The notes under the pieces were generated by a model. It was not told where the DNA came from. It worked only from the letters and a program-made list of their open reading frames with translations, and ran no database searches. 64,000 bases of DNA from Symbiopectobacterium purcellii. Its GTDB lineage: Bacteria > Pseudomonadota > Gammaproteobacteria > Enterobacterales > Enterobacteriaceae. Positions 1 to 8,317 of this stretch are shown here, piece by piece. Position 1 is the first letter of the stretch. The number at the start of each line of letters is the position of its first letter. The DNA lies in contig NZ_CP081864.1 in assembly GCF_019797845.1 (NCBI RefSeq), positions 1,612,001 to 1,676,000 of the forward strand. Reading direction: 5' to 3'. The position numbers and the translations under genes are program-made.

Positions 1-1
1 C

Positions 2-2635
2 GAGGCGCGGCAGGCGGTGCTCGGCGTGACGTTTACCCTCGAATCGAGTCGGGGCAACGCGTGGCTGGAGGACCTGGCTGACTTTTGGGATACCTGGACG
101 GAGCACCTCAACAGTAACTTGCCGGACATGCTGCTCAATCACAGCGATCGCACCGTGCGCAACAACCTGTTTGCCTTTGTACGCCAGTTGGCCGGATTGA
201 AAGCGTACGTGCTTGAAGTTTTGACAGAAACCGTGACGGCGGGCGATGAGCGTGCTTTCATGGTGCGCGGCCTGTATGCCTGCTCCGTCTATCAACAGGG
301 AGTACCGTTCGATGCCTTTGCCCAGTCCGCGTCACGGCGTTACCAGTTGCCTGAACCGGTGAACAGCGCGATGCGAGGGGAGTCGACCACCTTTTTCGTA
401 CAGCGCCTTTTCCCTGACGTGATCTTTTCCGAAGCGAGCCTGGCAGGGGAGAGTCGTCTGCACCATGTCTATCGCCGTCGCCGTTTGAGTATCGGTATCA
501 GCGTCATGGCCGTGGCGGGCATCGCCTTGATCGCAGGCTGGCACCATTTTTATCGTGTCAACGAAGAGGCTGGGCGCAACGTGCTGACCAAAGCGCAGGC
601 TTTTATCGGCACCAATGAACTGGAAGGGCAGCCGGGCTACGGTTTCCAGCAGTTACCGCGTCTGAATCTGATTCGTGATGCCACCTTGTCGTTCGGTAAC
701 TACCATGAGCGCACGCCGATGTTGGCGGATCTTGGCCTGTATCAGGGCGGGAAGATCGGGCCGTTTGTCGAAGGCTCCTATCTGCAAATGCTCAACCAGC
801 GCTTTCTGCCTGCGGTGATGCAGGGGTTGCTGGAGGATTTGGTGCAGGCGCCGGCCAACAGTGAACACAAGCTGACTATCCTGCGCGTGATGCGCATGCT
901 GGATGATGCCTCGGGGCGTAACAATATGTTGGTTAAACAGTATATGGTCCAACGCTGGCAGCGCGCGTTTCCGGGGCAAGGCCAGGTGCAGGAGCAACTG
1001 ATGCAGCACCTGGACTACGCACTGATGCACACGGATTGGCACCGTGACCGTGAGCAGAAAGAGACGGCGGCAATAAGCAACTTTCAACCGTTCAGTGCGC
1101 CGATCGCAGCAGCACAGCGGGAATTGGGCAAGCTCCCGATGTACCAGCGGGTGTATCAGAGTCTGGTGATGCGCGCGCTGGAGGTGTTGCCTCCCTATCT
1201 GGCCATTCGTGATGAAGTGGGCCCGACATTTGAATCAACGTTTACTCTGCGCAATTAAAGTGCAGGCAGCGTGCCGCGCTTTCTCACCTATCCGGGGTTT
1301 ATCGATTACTACCTCAAGCAGGATAAAGCGCTGCTGGATATGACGGCGCTGGATGCCTGGGTGTTGGGACAACGGGAGCGTGTTCAGTTTAGCGACGCGG
1401 ACCGGCGCGAGATATTGCGTCAGGTAAATGATCGCTATGTTACCGATTACATCAACCAGTGGCAGAAAGTGCTGGCCAATATCGATGTGCAGACACTGGC
1501 AACACCGGAGCATGCACTTGATATCCTGACGGAGATCACCGGCAACGATCAGCCGTTCCAGCGCGTGCTAACCACGGTCAGTGACAATACCCGTATCCGC
1601 AAGCTGGCTGATGACGACAACGATACGGCGCAAAACATCAATACCCGTGCAGGTCGCCCCTTCATGACCATCAACGCGGCGTTGAACGGTCGGGGAGAAC
1701 TCGGTCCGCTGGTGCAGGAAGTGAACCAGAAGCTGACTGACCTCTACCACTATCTGGATCAGATAGTGAATGCCACCGATCCCGGGCAAGCCGCACTGAA
1801 AGCGCTACAGGCGCGTCAGGGCAACAAATTTTCCGATCCGTTGTTCGCCTTGCAGCAGTATGCGCGCGGCCTACCGGCACCGCTCGATCGCTGGGTGGGC
1901 AGACTGGCTGCGGAAAGTACCAGTCTGGTGACCGGGCTGGCGATGTCTTCACTCAATGATGAGTGGCTGAATAAGGTGGTGACGCCGTTTAACGACAAGC
2001 TGGCGAATCGCTACCCGTTCAATCCCTCGTCCAATAAGGATGTCCCACTGTCAGAAATGGAACAGTTCTTTATGGCGGGCGGCACGCTGGACAGCTTCTA
2101 CCAGACCAACCTCAAGGCCATGCTGGAGAGCGGGATGTTGGAGGAAGGCATGTCGACACCGGGCCAGGCTGAACTGATGAAGCAACTGGATCGCGCCAAC
2201 CGTATCCGACAGACGCTGTTTAATGCGCAAGGCAGTCTGGAGGTGCATTTTGTACTGGAACCCCTTGAGCTGACTGCAAATAAACGCCGCAGCGTGTTGA
2301 ACCTTGACGGCCAGTTGTTGGAATACACCCACGGTCGCCGCCTGAAGACCCCGCTGGTGTGGCCGAACAGTATGCGCGATGGGGCGGAAAGCAAACTGAC
2401 GCTGGTGCCGGACGATCGTGAGCGTTCGCCGCGCAGTGTCAGTTTCAGCGGGCCCTGGGCAATGTATCGCCTGCTCGACAGCGCCCAGCTTACTCAGGTC
2501 AACGACAACACCTTTGATGTACGCTTCGGGGTGGAACAGGGAGCGATGACCTATCGCGTCTACACCGATGCCAGCCATAACCCGTTTGCGGGCGGTCTGT
2601 TCAGCCAGTTTACGCTGCCTGAGTCTCTCTACTAA
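2..2635 (+). pseudogene. tssM: TssM (IcmF/VasK) C-terminal part, split by an in-frame stop
   Basis: Inner-membrane component of the type VI secretion membrane complex, where TssM works with TssL and TssJ. The gene runs in from before the window, and the open frame is already present at base 2, so the GTG at 17 is not a start. The segment has one hydrophobic stretch around base 505-545 (the last membrane helix before the periplasmic part), then the IcmF-related and C-terminal TssM domains. An in-frame TAA at 1256-1258 interrupts the frame. The next codons continue the same frame with family-typical sequence (VPRFLTYPGF, DKALLDMTALDAWVLGQR) to the normal end at 2635, with no other lesion visible. 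A nonsense mutation or a sequence error explains this best. If real, the protein loses its C-terminal periplasmic domain and the T6SS should be inactive. Confidence 0.85.
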
Positions 2636-2684
2636 CTAACCGGGTGGGCATCCAGCGTGATGCCTGCCTGCGAGATGACGTGAT

Positions 2685-4121
2685 ATGCAAGATGCACAAC
2701 AGGCCCTGAATGTGGGCCGCGATCCACGGATGTTGCCTGAGTTTGATGCGTTGCGGGCAGAGATCAACAAGCTGAGTCACGCCTCACGCCCCGATATTGA
2801 CTGGATGCGGGTGCATGATATGGCGACCACGCTCTTTGAGAAACAGGGTGTGGACCTGCAAACTGCCCTTTACTTCGCGCTGGCACGCTCACGGCTGGCT
2901 GGGCTGAGCGGTTTTACCGAAAGCTGTGAGTTTCTCGCCAACCTTATTGTCACCCAGTGGGACAACTTCTGGCCGCCGGTGCATCAGGAACGGGCACGGG
3001 TGGAGATGCTGGATTGGTTTATTGCCCGAATCAGCGAAGTGATTCGTCAATATGACATCAGTCACGAAGATAAGCGGTTGGTGTATCGCTGTGAACGCGC
3101 ACTGCAACTGATGAGTGAAAAGCTGCATAACGTCAGGCTGAGCCGTATTCCGCGCGTGGAGAACTTGCTGCACTTTATTGAAGGCTATACCCACCTGTTT
3201 GATGAATCGGAAATTGTCCTCGTTTCTGATGAGCTCACGCTGAACAAACAGGACATGCAGATCCCGCCGATGGTGTTTTTCCACACGGACAAGGCAGCCG
3301 CCGCAGTGGGGGCGGGGGAGCCGAACGCCAGTGATGAGAAGGCTCCCGCGCCGACGGGCAGTATTCTCATCGGACGGGAAAAAGGGCAATTAAAGCCGAC
3401 AGTGGTAAAAATTGAGGCGCACAAGAAACCCAAACCGGCCTGGTTGTGGTTCATGGCAGGTGCATTGAGCTGCGCGCTTCCCGTGGCGGCCTTTAGCGCC
3501 TGGCACTATGTGCAGGAGCAAAAGGCGCACGCGCTGGCGTTGGTGCAGCAGCCGGCCTCAACGCTGCCGAGTGCGCCGGATCACACGGCGATCCGCAACG
3601 CGCGCATTGTGTTGGGGGAGCAAGAACTGCAAAGCATGGAGGGTGCGCTGATAGGCCATTATCAGACGCGATTGGATCAACTGAAAAATACCTCGCCACT
3701 CTACCTCTATCAGTATTGCGATGGGTTGAAGAACGTCATGCACCAGCTTTATCCCGATTCATTGGCAGTGAAGGAGATGGAACGTCAGTGGCAACGTTCG
3801 CTTGACCAGCTTCAGGGAGAACAACCGCGTATTACCGGCTACGAGCAGGCGCGAGCCAACGTTGACAATACCTTGCAAGATTTGCTCGAGCTTGAACGGC
3901 AGCGGCGCACGGTGACCCTATCCTACCTCAAAACCAAACTGTACGATCTGCAAAAGGTATTGGCCGCGGATGTGCCTTTCACTTTGCGTTTGCGTGAGCT
4001 TGAAGCGCGCAACGCCAAACATCAACCCCTCTCTGCAACTGAACTGCGTGGAATTGAGGATGAGTTGCGGGCTTTCTCCATCAGGCTGTATCGCCTGCAA
4101 CAAGGCGATGCGGTACGTTAA
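2685..4121 (+). CDS. Membrane-anchored TssA-like protein (ImpA N-terminal plus VasL-type C-terminal domain)
   Basis: A 478-residue T6SS protein. Residues about 10-130 look like the ImpA N-terminal domain (PDIDWMRV, TQWDNFWPP). Residues about 250-270 are a single hydrophobic segment (WLWFMAGALSCALPVAAFS), followed by a helical, coiled-coil-like C-terminal half as in VasL-domain proteins. In enteroaggregative E. coli a protein of this architecture, TagA, sits at the membrane and stops and holds the distal end of the growing sheath. The anchor suggests that role here rather than the soluble baseplate TssA. It follows tssM after a 49-base gap and ends 2 bases before the next gene, so the three are probably co-transcribed. 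The reading frame is intact. The family is fairly sure; the TagA role is inferred. Confidence 0.75.
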   Translation: MQDAQQALNVGRDPRMLPEFDALRAEINKLSHASRPDIDWMRVHDMATTLFEKQGVDLQTALYFALARSRLAGLSGFTESCEFLANLIVTQWDNFWPPVHQERARVEMLDWFIARISEVIRQYDISHEDKRLVYRCERALQLMSEKLHNVRLSRIPRVENLLHFIEGYTHLFDESEIVLVSDELTLNKQDMQIPPMVFFHTDKAAAAVGAGEPNASDEKAPAPTGSILIGREKGQLKPTVVKIEAHKKPKPAWLWFMAGALSCALPVAAFSAWHYVQEQKAHALALVQQPASTLPSAPDHTAIRNARIVLGEQELQSMEGALIGHYQTRLDQLKNTSPLYLYQYCDGLKNVMHQLYPDSLAVKEMERQWQRSLDQLQGEQPRITGYEQARANVDNTLQDLLELERQRRTVTLSYLKTKLYDLQKVLAADVPFTLRLRELEARNAKHQPLSATELRGIEDELRAFSIRLYRLQQGDAVR

Positions 4122-4123
4122 CC

Positions 4124-5506
4124 ATGAAATCAAACGGTCTGGATAGCATGTTTAAAGATAAACGACGCGTACTGGTGCTAGCGGTGTGCAGTTTGGTGGC
4201 GTGCCAGGCTCCGGTAACCATGCAGTCAGAAGCAGAACTCACTGCGTCGGCGCAACGGGGTAACGGTGAGGCGCAGTATCAGTTGGCGAGGCAACTGGCT
4301 GAGCAGCGAAAATATCCGGAAGCGATGAAGTGGATGCAACAAACAGTCGAAGAGACGCAACGCGCTGCACCCCTTGACAGACGTGCCTCTGCGGCTCTGC
4401 AAGTCGGCGACTGGTACCAGGATGGACTGGGTGAACCGAAGAATGCGTCTGCCGCACGGCGTTGGTGGAACACTGCCTCGCGCCTCGGTAACGGTGAAGC
4501 TGGGTATCGGCTGGGAATGGCTTGTCAGACACAGCATCAGGACAAGCTGGTTGCTGCCTGTCTGGATGATTTTGAAGCCTCCGCGGCCAATGGCTACGCG
4601 CCATCACAGCTGAAGGTGGCGCAATGGCATGCCAGCCGCACAGGTGGCGAGGCTGAGGCCGTCAATTGGTTGCAAAAGGCCGCTGAGCGCGATAATCGGG
4701 ATGCGCAATATCAACTGGCAAAACGCTATGAGCAGGGCAGCGGTGTGGCGGTTCGGCGCGATCTCGCGGAACGGTGGTATTTCCGCGCGGCAACGCTCGG
4801 TCAGCCGCAAGCACAACTGTGGATGGCACAACATGAAGGTGGGCAGAACGCGCTGGCTTGGTATCAACGGGCAGCGATCAACGATGAGCCGACCGCACAG
4901 CTGTGGCTGGGCAAGGCGTATCGCGAAGGCAGATTGCTCCCCCTGGATGGACAGAAATCTCATGACTGGCTGACGCGTGCGGCAGCAGGGGGCTCGGGCG
5001 AAGCCAGCTATTTACTCAGCCAGCAACACCCCCAGCACCAGGGGCGTGAGCAACTGTTACAACAATCCTCTGCGGCGGGGTATTTGCCCGCGCAGCGTGA
5101 ATTGGGGGATGTATTTTTTAAACGCAACCTGCTGGAACGTGCGCGTGAAGAGTACGCAAAGGCCGCGATGGCTGGTGATACCGTTGCACGCGTGGCCTAT
5201 GCCGACATGCTGCGGCTTGGGCTAGGCGGTAAAACGGATTATACGACGGCGGCAAAACAGTACTGGCTGGCGGCACAAACCGGAAACCGCATGGCGCAAT
5301 ACCGGATGGGCATGATGCGCCAGGATGGGATGGGGGTTTCGCGTAACCGCATTCATGCGTATGCCTGGTATGCCATGGCGGCGACGGAGGGGATGAACGA
5401 CGCTATCCATGCGCGCAACGATCTGGAAGCGGTGATGCAACCTAATGAAATCAACGCCGGGCAGCGACTGGCACTGCACTGGTCGTCAGGGAAAATGGAA
5501 GAGTAG
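4124..5506 (+). CDS. Sel1-repeat lipoprotein at the end of the T6SS cluster
   Basis: A 460-residue protein with an N-terminal lipoprotein signal: basic residues, a hydrophobic core and the lipobox LVAC, giving an acylated Cys near residue 27. The rest is a long array of Sel1-type (TPR-like) repeats with recurrent patterns such as GEAQYQLA, RRWWNTASRLGNGEAGYRLG and AQLWLGKAYREG, which usually form helical scaffolds for protein contacts. An internal ATG at 4148 would give a more classical, shorter signal peptide and may be the true start. The gene begins 2 bases after the preceding stop, so it is probably translationally coupled to it. Sel1 lipoproteins are frequent in enterobacterial T6SS clusters but their function is not settled. 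The frame is intact. Confidence 0.75.
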   Translation: MKSNGLDSMFKDKRRVLVLAVCSLVACQAPVTMQSEAELTASAQRGNGEAQYQLARQLAEQRKYPEAMKWMQQTVEETQRAAPLDRRASAALQVGDWYQDGLGEPKNASAARRWWNTASRLGNGEAGYRLGMACQTQHQDKLVAACLDDFEASAANGYAPSQLKVAQWHASRTGGEAEAVNWLQKAAERDNRDAQYQLAKRYEQGSGVAVRRDLAERWYFRAATLGQPQAQLWMAQHEGGQNALAWYQRAAINDEPTAQLWLGKAYREGRLLPLDGQKSHDWLTRAAAGGSGEASYLLSQQHPQHQGREQLLQQSSAAGYLPAQRELGDVFFKRNLLERAREEYAKAAMAGDTVARVAYADMLRLGLGGKTDYTTAAKQYWLAAQTGNRMAQYRMGMMRQDGMGVSRNRIHAYAWYAMAATEGMNDAIHARNDLEAVMQPNEINAGQRLALHWSSGKMEE

Positions 5507-5757
5507 AGAAGGGATGTTTACCTGAACCAGGGCATAGTCAGTAACCAGTAATACAATCAAGAATTAGGACAACGTGGGGTTGCGATCTGCAAAAGACCGA
5601 CAGGGTTGTTGCTTCCTGGCGGAGAACGATGTTTTCTCTGGAAATGCAACAGTATTTATCACCGCCACTTTGCTCACGTTAAAAAGGGGAGGTACAGGAA
5701 ATAAGATACGGGTTATATTTGAAATAGGTAACGCTGAGACCTGGGGAAAATAGCTTG

Positions 5758-6105
5758 TTAACCCTGTTTTTTCTTACAATAACGATAAGATTTGTAACTC
5801 AGGGGTAAAGCGCCAATATGATAGGTACAAAACAAGCCCACAAGGGTCACAATAACATTGCTGATAAAAGATGCAGTGCTCATCGGATATTTAAAATAAA
5901 TGTTTAAAATAAACACACTAATAATCAGTGACACTATTGAAAATACGTTATAAAAACGATCCTTTAAAATAGGTACTAACGAAAGTAATGTTATCTCAGT
6001 ATCACCCTCTTTTACCCCACGTCGGATGCGCTTTTGCATAAGCGCAATCTCTTTCGGCGTGAAGCCATGTTTCAGCAGTGTTGCTTCCATTTCATCGTTG
6101 TTCAT
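5758..6105 (-). CDS. Small unknown membrane protein
   Basis: A 115-residue protein I do not recognise. The start at 6105 is chosen because AAGGAT sits at a good distance upstream; an in-frame upstream ATG at 6138 lacks a clear ribosome site. The first half is soluble and charged (TPKEIALMQKRIRRG). The second half has two hydrophobic helices (VFSIVSLIISVFILNIYF and ISNVIVTLVGLFCTYHIG) and ends with a basic tail. It lies just beyond the T6SS genes, on the opposite strand and in more AT-rich DNA. An immunity-type role is possible from its position but nothing in the sequence proves it. Confidence 0.55.
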   Translation of the reverse strand: MNNDEMEATLLKHGFTPKEIALMQKRIRRGVKEGDTEITLLSLVPILKDRFYNVFSIVSLIISVFILNIYFKYPMSTASFISNVIVTLVGLFCTYHIGALPLSYKSYRYCKKKQG

Positions 6106-6257
6106 GTTTGATCCTTCAATTTTTTGGCCGCCATGCAAGTATATCTCATTCTATCTAATTGAATGTATGACTATTTACTGCGTTCTGTGTCATTAGGAGT
6201 GAAAGATGAGCATGATTTAGCCTATGGTCAAACGATAAAGCCTTTTGCCAAGCATAT

Positions 6258-6309
6258 ACGGGCGGCCCCGATCGGCATATGACATCCGTAATCATGGGGT
6301 GCCGCCCGT
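6258..6309. terminator. Inverted repeat downstream of the SDR gene
   Basis: A 9-base stem (ACGGGCGGC at 6258-6266 and GCCGCCCGT at 6301-6309) around a long loop lies just past the SDR stop codon. It may help end that transcript. There is no clear T-run. Confidence 0.3.
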
Positions 6310-6335
6310 CCCAGCTAGCTGACTGGTTGTCGATA

Positions 6336-7079
6336 TCAATGCCCATTGATCCGTTCAAACACCTGAGCAAAGCGTCCTTCTCGCTCGGCCAATCGCTGAA
6401 GTCGGGCACGTTCGACAATGATTTCTTCTGGCGTAGGCGTTTCGCAAAAGAGCGCCATCACCTCATCGATAAACGCGCCGAGCGGCAGGTATCCTTCCCG
6501 GTTGGCCTGACCTGGCGTAAGTTCGGTCTGGACTGCGGGTGGAACCAGTTCGATGACTTCTATCTGCCCGGCGAGTCGATGACGTAAAGATTGGGTCATG
6601 GAATGGATAGCCGCTTTGGTTGCGCTATAGATGGCCGCATCAGTGCGCGGTACAAACGCCAGACCGGACGACACATTGACGATAACAGCGCCCGACTGGC
6701 GCTTGAGATGATCAAGCAGGGCGTTAGTGAGACGGACAGGTCCGAGTAAATTGGTCGTAATATGCGCCTCAGCATCCAGCAAATCGCTCTTGGTACTGAG
6801 ATCGTCGTAACGCATAATGCCTGCATTGTTGATCAGTACATTAAGGGTGGGGTATTCCTCCACAACTCGCTGTGCAAACGCGCTAATGTCTGTCGGGTCA
6901 TCGATATCAAGTTCAATTGCATGCATATTCGCTCTTCCTGCAATCGTCTCCTTGAGGGACTGCAAGCGCCTGCCGCTGACAATAACGGTATTGCCCAGTT
7001 CGTGGAAGCGCAAGGCAAGTTCCCGGCCAATGCCCGAGCCACCCCCGGTAATAAGTATGGTGTTATTTGCTGTTTTCAT
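6336..7079 (-). CDS. Short-chain dehydrogenase/reductase (SDR)
   Basis: A 247-residue classical SDR, probably an NAD(P)H-dependent oxidoreductase of unknown substrate. It shows the cofactor motif TGGGSGIG near residue 12, the NNAG motif (VLINNAGIM), the catalytic Ser region (VIVNVSSGLAF) and the active-site YSATK motif. The start at 7079 is the first that gives a normal SDR N-terminus (MKTANNTILITGGG); upstream in-frame sequence would run through the promoter region. It is divergent from the HxlR-family regulator at 7310, with a palindrome between them. This is the usual arrangement of a stress-responsive oxidoreductase controlled by its HxlR neighbour. Confidence 0.85.
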   Translation of the reverse strand: MKTANNTILITGGGSGIGRELALRFHELGNTVIVSGRRLQSLKETIAGRANMHAIELDIDDPTDISAFAQRVVEEYPTLNVLINNAGIMRYDDLSTKSDLLDAEAHITTNLLGPVRLTNALLDHLKRQSGAVIVNVSSGLAFVPRTDAAIYSATKAAIHSMTQSLRHRLAGQIEVIELVPPAVQTELTPGQANREGYLPLGAFIDEVMALFCETPTPEEIIVERARLQRLAEREGRFAQVFERINGH

Positions 7080-7152
7080 GCTGAACGCTGCCTTTTGAGT
7101 AGGAGTAGGAATGGGTACGCTTAAGACAGTAAGAGCATTTACGCTTTTTAGG

Positions 7153-7179
7153 AAGTAGGCACGGAAAAGTACCCTACTT
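7153..7179. promoter_or_regulatory. Palindromic operator between SDR and HxlR genes
   Basis: A perfect inverted repeat, AAGTAGG (7153-7159) and CCTACTT (7173-7179), with a 13-base spacer, lies in the divergent intergenic region. Arm length and spacing suit a dimeric winged-helix repressor. The HxlR-family protein encoded next door is the obvious candidate; this is inferred from position. Confidence 0.6.
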
Positions 7180-7309
7180 ACCTTGCGGTTAGATTTAGGC
7201 ATAGCAAGGCGTCGAGCTGTTTCACTCTGGAAAGAAAATTCGGGTTACCGCATACTTCCTGAAATAAATCGTCTAAAAGGGCTATAACTTTCTAAAAGAG
7301 AGTAACGAT

Positions 7310-7729
7310 ATGAGCGATAACCGACTCCGTCATGAGGACGTTCAGAAACAGCTTTCGCAGGCAGATAAACCAGACCCTCTCGTTGAAGCGCTGGTTAATG
7401 ATGTCATCGCCAGGGTTGCAGACAAGTGGACCATGCTGATCCTCGAGGTACTGGCTGAACATGGCAAACAGCGCTTTACGCAACTGGCAAAACACGTGGC
7501 CGGTATCAGCCAGAAAATGCTCACGCAAACGCTGAGAGAGATGGAACGGGAAGGGCTGGTTATTCGTACGGTTTATCCTGTCGTGCCGCCAAAAGTGGAA
7601 TACCAGTTGACCGATCTTGGCCTCAGTCTGGGGGCTGCCTTTTGTGGTGTGTGGCTGTGGGCTGAAGAAAATCTTGCAACTATCAGACATGCTCGAACAG
7701 TCTTCGATCAAAGAAAAAAAAGCGAGTAA
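7310..7729 (+). CDS. HxlR-family winged-helix regulator
   Basis: A 139-residue transcription factor with the HxlR signature: an N-terminal segment, then VADKWTMLILEVLAEHGKQRF, a recognition-helix region (GISQKMLTQTLREMEREGLV) and the wing with PPKVEYQLTDLG. Several members sense electrophiles through Cys residues, but the core of this protein contains few Cys, so the signal cannot be guessed. It is transcribed divergently from the SDR gene at 6336-7079, its most likely target. It is followed at once by a strong terminator. Confidence 0.85.
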   Translation: MSDNRLRHEDVQKQLSQADKPDPLVEALVNDVIARVADKWTMLILEVLAEHGKQRFTQLAKHVAGISQKMLTQTLREMEREGLVIRTVYPVVPPKVEYQLTDLGLSLGAAFCGVWLWAEENLATIRHARTVFDQRKKSE

Positions 7730-7763
7730 AACGCACTGTTCTGGCAGCCAGTGCGTTGTTTTT
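7730..7763 (+). terminator. Rho-independent terminator after the HxlR gene
   Basis: A stem AACGCACTG/CAGTGCGTT followed by a T-rich tract (GTTTTT) directly after the stop codon. Confidence 0.85.
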
Positions 7764-7814
7764 GTGAGAAAAAACTGTGTTATATGGCGCAATGGGTGTC
7801 GCCTGTTGTTTGAT

Positions 7815-7856
7815 AAAGCAGATGCCGAAGACATCTGCTTTTTGCATTTGGCGCCT
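7815..7856. repeat. Distal copy of the tRNA-Asn 3' end plus terminator (probable island end)
   Basis: These 42 bases align with 24216-24259, which are the tRNA-Asn terminator and the last tRNA bases. The hairpin AAAGCAGATG/CATCTGCTTT and its TTTTT run are shared with one base indel. After two or three mismatched bases both copies share ATTTGGC and CCT. The orientation relative to the tRNA matches an attachment-site duplication. Confidence 0.6.
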
Positions 7857-8317
7857 TTAACCAGGACAGCCTTTGCCAGCCGCTCGCTAATGAGCACGCT
7901 GAACGAGGAGGGGATCGGTTAAGACCACCAGAATGACCACCCTATTTGCTTACAGTTTGCTTTAATTGTTGACTCTTGTTTGACGGCATCGTTAATATGG
8001 AACAGGGAGCAATAGAATATCAAGATATCCCAAGATCAGCAGAGCCTTGACTTTGCGGGAATATCACAAATAACTTATTGAATAAATTGTTTTTGTTTAT
8101 TTTCCTGTGCGTTGCTTTCACGTTGCCCGGGGCGCTTAAACGCGTCCTTTCATTGTTGAATGTCTTCAAGATAAAGGCCTTTACGGCGACAATATTCAGC
8201 GGAGGAACGTGATAAAGCCAAAAACGACCAATAAAAATCTATCACCAAGACAAAAAAACTGATAGCGTAGATGAGATTGATTATCAATATCATCTGAGAC
8301 AATGTAAAGGACATTAT
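7857..8317. other. Intergenic, no gene seen; leader of the 698-aa gene
   Basis: About 460 bases without a convincing coding frame. The last 50 bases hold a Fur-like palindrome (8273-8291) and a good ribosome site (AAAGG at 8306-8310) for the gene at 8318. Confidence 0.5.
8273..8291. promoter_or_regulatory. Possible Fur box
   Basis: GAGATTGATTATCAATATC matches 15 of 19 positions of the Fur consensus GATAATGATAATCATTATC and is near-palindromic. It lies 27-45 bases before the start codon at 8318, a position where iron-bound Fur could block transcription. AT-rich sequence gives chance matches, so this is tentative. Confidence 0.4.

Noticed and set aside
6155..6418. 87-codon minus-strand frame after the SDR gene
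   Set aside because: It overlaps the SDR 3' end in another phase and has no family or ribosome-site support.
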